Shown here: one piece after another, positions 63,367-64,000 of the stretch | How the letters are laid out: every line of letters begins with the position of its first letter | Numbering within the stretch: position 1 is the first letter of the stretch | Assembly (NCBI GenBank): GCA_029339505.1 | Contig: JAQISU010000096.1 | Span: 7,576,001-7,640,000, forward strand | DNA from: Unio delphinus | Lineage: Eukaryota > Mollusca > Bivalvia > Unionida > Unionidae | Direction: 5' to 3' | DNA: 64,000 bases | The notes under the pieces: generated by a model | Told to the model about the DNA's origin: nothing | What the model saw: only the letters and a program-made list of their open reading frames with translations | Database searches by the model: none | Made by a program: the position numbers and the translations under genes

Positions 63367-63552
63367 GTGAGTGTTAAATTTACATTTCGTTTTATTGTGA
63401 ATTTTATTCAGATTATCATTTCGTATAATGATGCTTTTATTGCAATTAAACGTGGAATATTTGGAATTACTAGTCACTTTTAGACTTTAAATACAATATC
63501 GTAATCTACGGCTTAGATTATTTTTGAGACAACTATTATTAGTCTGGTTTTG

Positions 63553-63895
63553 TTTATTATAGCTGATTCCGGAGATCTAATAACATCGTTGATTCCGTAG
63601 ATCTGATAACATCTGACAATCACTAATTCAGTCTGATTCAGTCTGATTCCAGCTGATTCCGTCGTTGATACCGTAGAAGTTCATCACTGATAGCGCATCT
63701 AATAACATCGTTGATACCGTCTCTGATACCGTAGCTGCTAACATAGTTGTTACATTGTTTCTGGTACCGTAGCTGCTAATAACATCGTTGATACCGTAGC
63801 TGCTAATAACATCGTTGATACCGTAGCTGCTAATAACATCGTTGATACCGTAGCTGCTAATAACATCGTTGATACCGTAGCTGTTAAACACATCT
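63553..63895. repeat. 27-bp minisatellite
   Basis: Units of AACATCGTTGATACCGTAGC followed by TGCTAAT, near-perfect for about four copies (63779-63886) and degenerate on the left (TGATTCCGTAGATCTGATAAC types). It lies just after the possible promoter, in what would be its first intron. The 27-bp period gives a 9-residue repeat on the minus strand that is probably not translated. Confidence 0.85.
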
Positions 63896-64000
63896 GATAC
63901 CATCTTTTGATAAACGTCTTTGAAATCGTTTGATTTGTTGTGGGACATCTATTGTTTGTTCTGGAACATCTCTGTATAAATATCTGAATGTGCTTGTGCC

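Overview
The window is AT-rich eukaryotic DNA with GT-AG introns and many long dinucleotide and tetranucleotide microsatellites. It also carries tRNA-derived SINEs with an (AAAC)-type tail and fragments of hAT, Mutator-like (MULE), pogo-like, Penelope-like and LINE elements. This mix, with a rhodopsin-class amine-type receptor gene, fits an invertebrate animal, most likely a mollusc such as a bivalve. The species cannot be fixed from sequence alone. Only two loci look like intact protein-coding genes: a PHD-OTU-MULE transposase at 8929-12539 (+) and a class A GPCR at 59720-60811 (-).

Layout. 1-6389: non-coding, with short repeats and a 1.3 kb hAT-like element (3237-4533) that itself holds a SINE and part of a MULE-type MITE. 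6390-21100: a nested MULE complex. Element 1 (6401-21089, about 6.9 kb without its insert) has terminal inverted repeats (TIRs) built of CCCAAAACC-type tandem units, is flanked by an 11-bp near-perfect direct repeat, and encodes the intact transposase. A second MULE (13315-21045, 7.7 kb) has TIRs built of GGAGAACTCGCCCC units and carries a seven-exon PHD-FLYWCH-MULE gene on the minus strand with two in-frame TAA codons. It has inserted into the right TIR of element 1. Inside element 2 lies a decayed Penelope-like reverse transcriptase. 21100-30800: microsatellites, one complete SINE with target-site duplication, otherwise nothing coding. 30816-32312: a broken hAT copy with an 8-bp target-site duplication. 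36700-37862: a 5'-truncated pseudogene related to the GPCR. 40211-41029: a likely solo LTR. 41574-42685: a pogo-like element holding a 624-bp MULE MITE with perfect 9-bp duplications. 42690-45590: a decayed LINE split by an insertion. 47540-48530 and 54190-55505: 54-bp and 45-bp minisatellites. 59720-60811: the receptor gene. 63271 onward: a possible TATA promoter with a splice donor, then a 27-bp minisatellite.

The window is therefore mostly a repeat landscape with very clear nesting, which gives a relative order of insertions. The two MULE transposases share an architecture (N-terminal PHD finger, then OTU or FLYWCH, then a DDE domain) but have unrelated terminal arrays. The GPCR and its pseudogene suggest a local receptor duplication on the same strand, about 23 kb apart.
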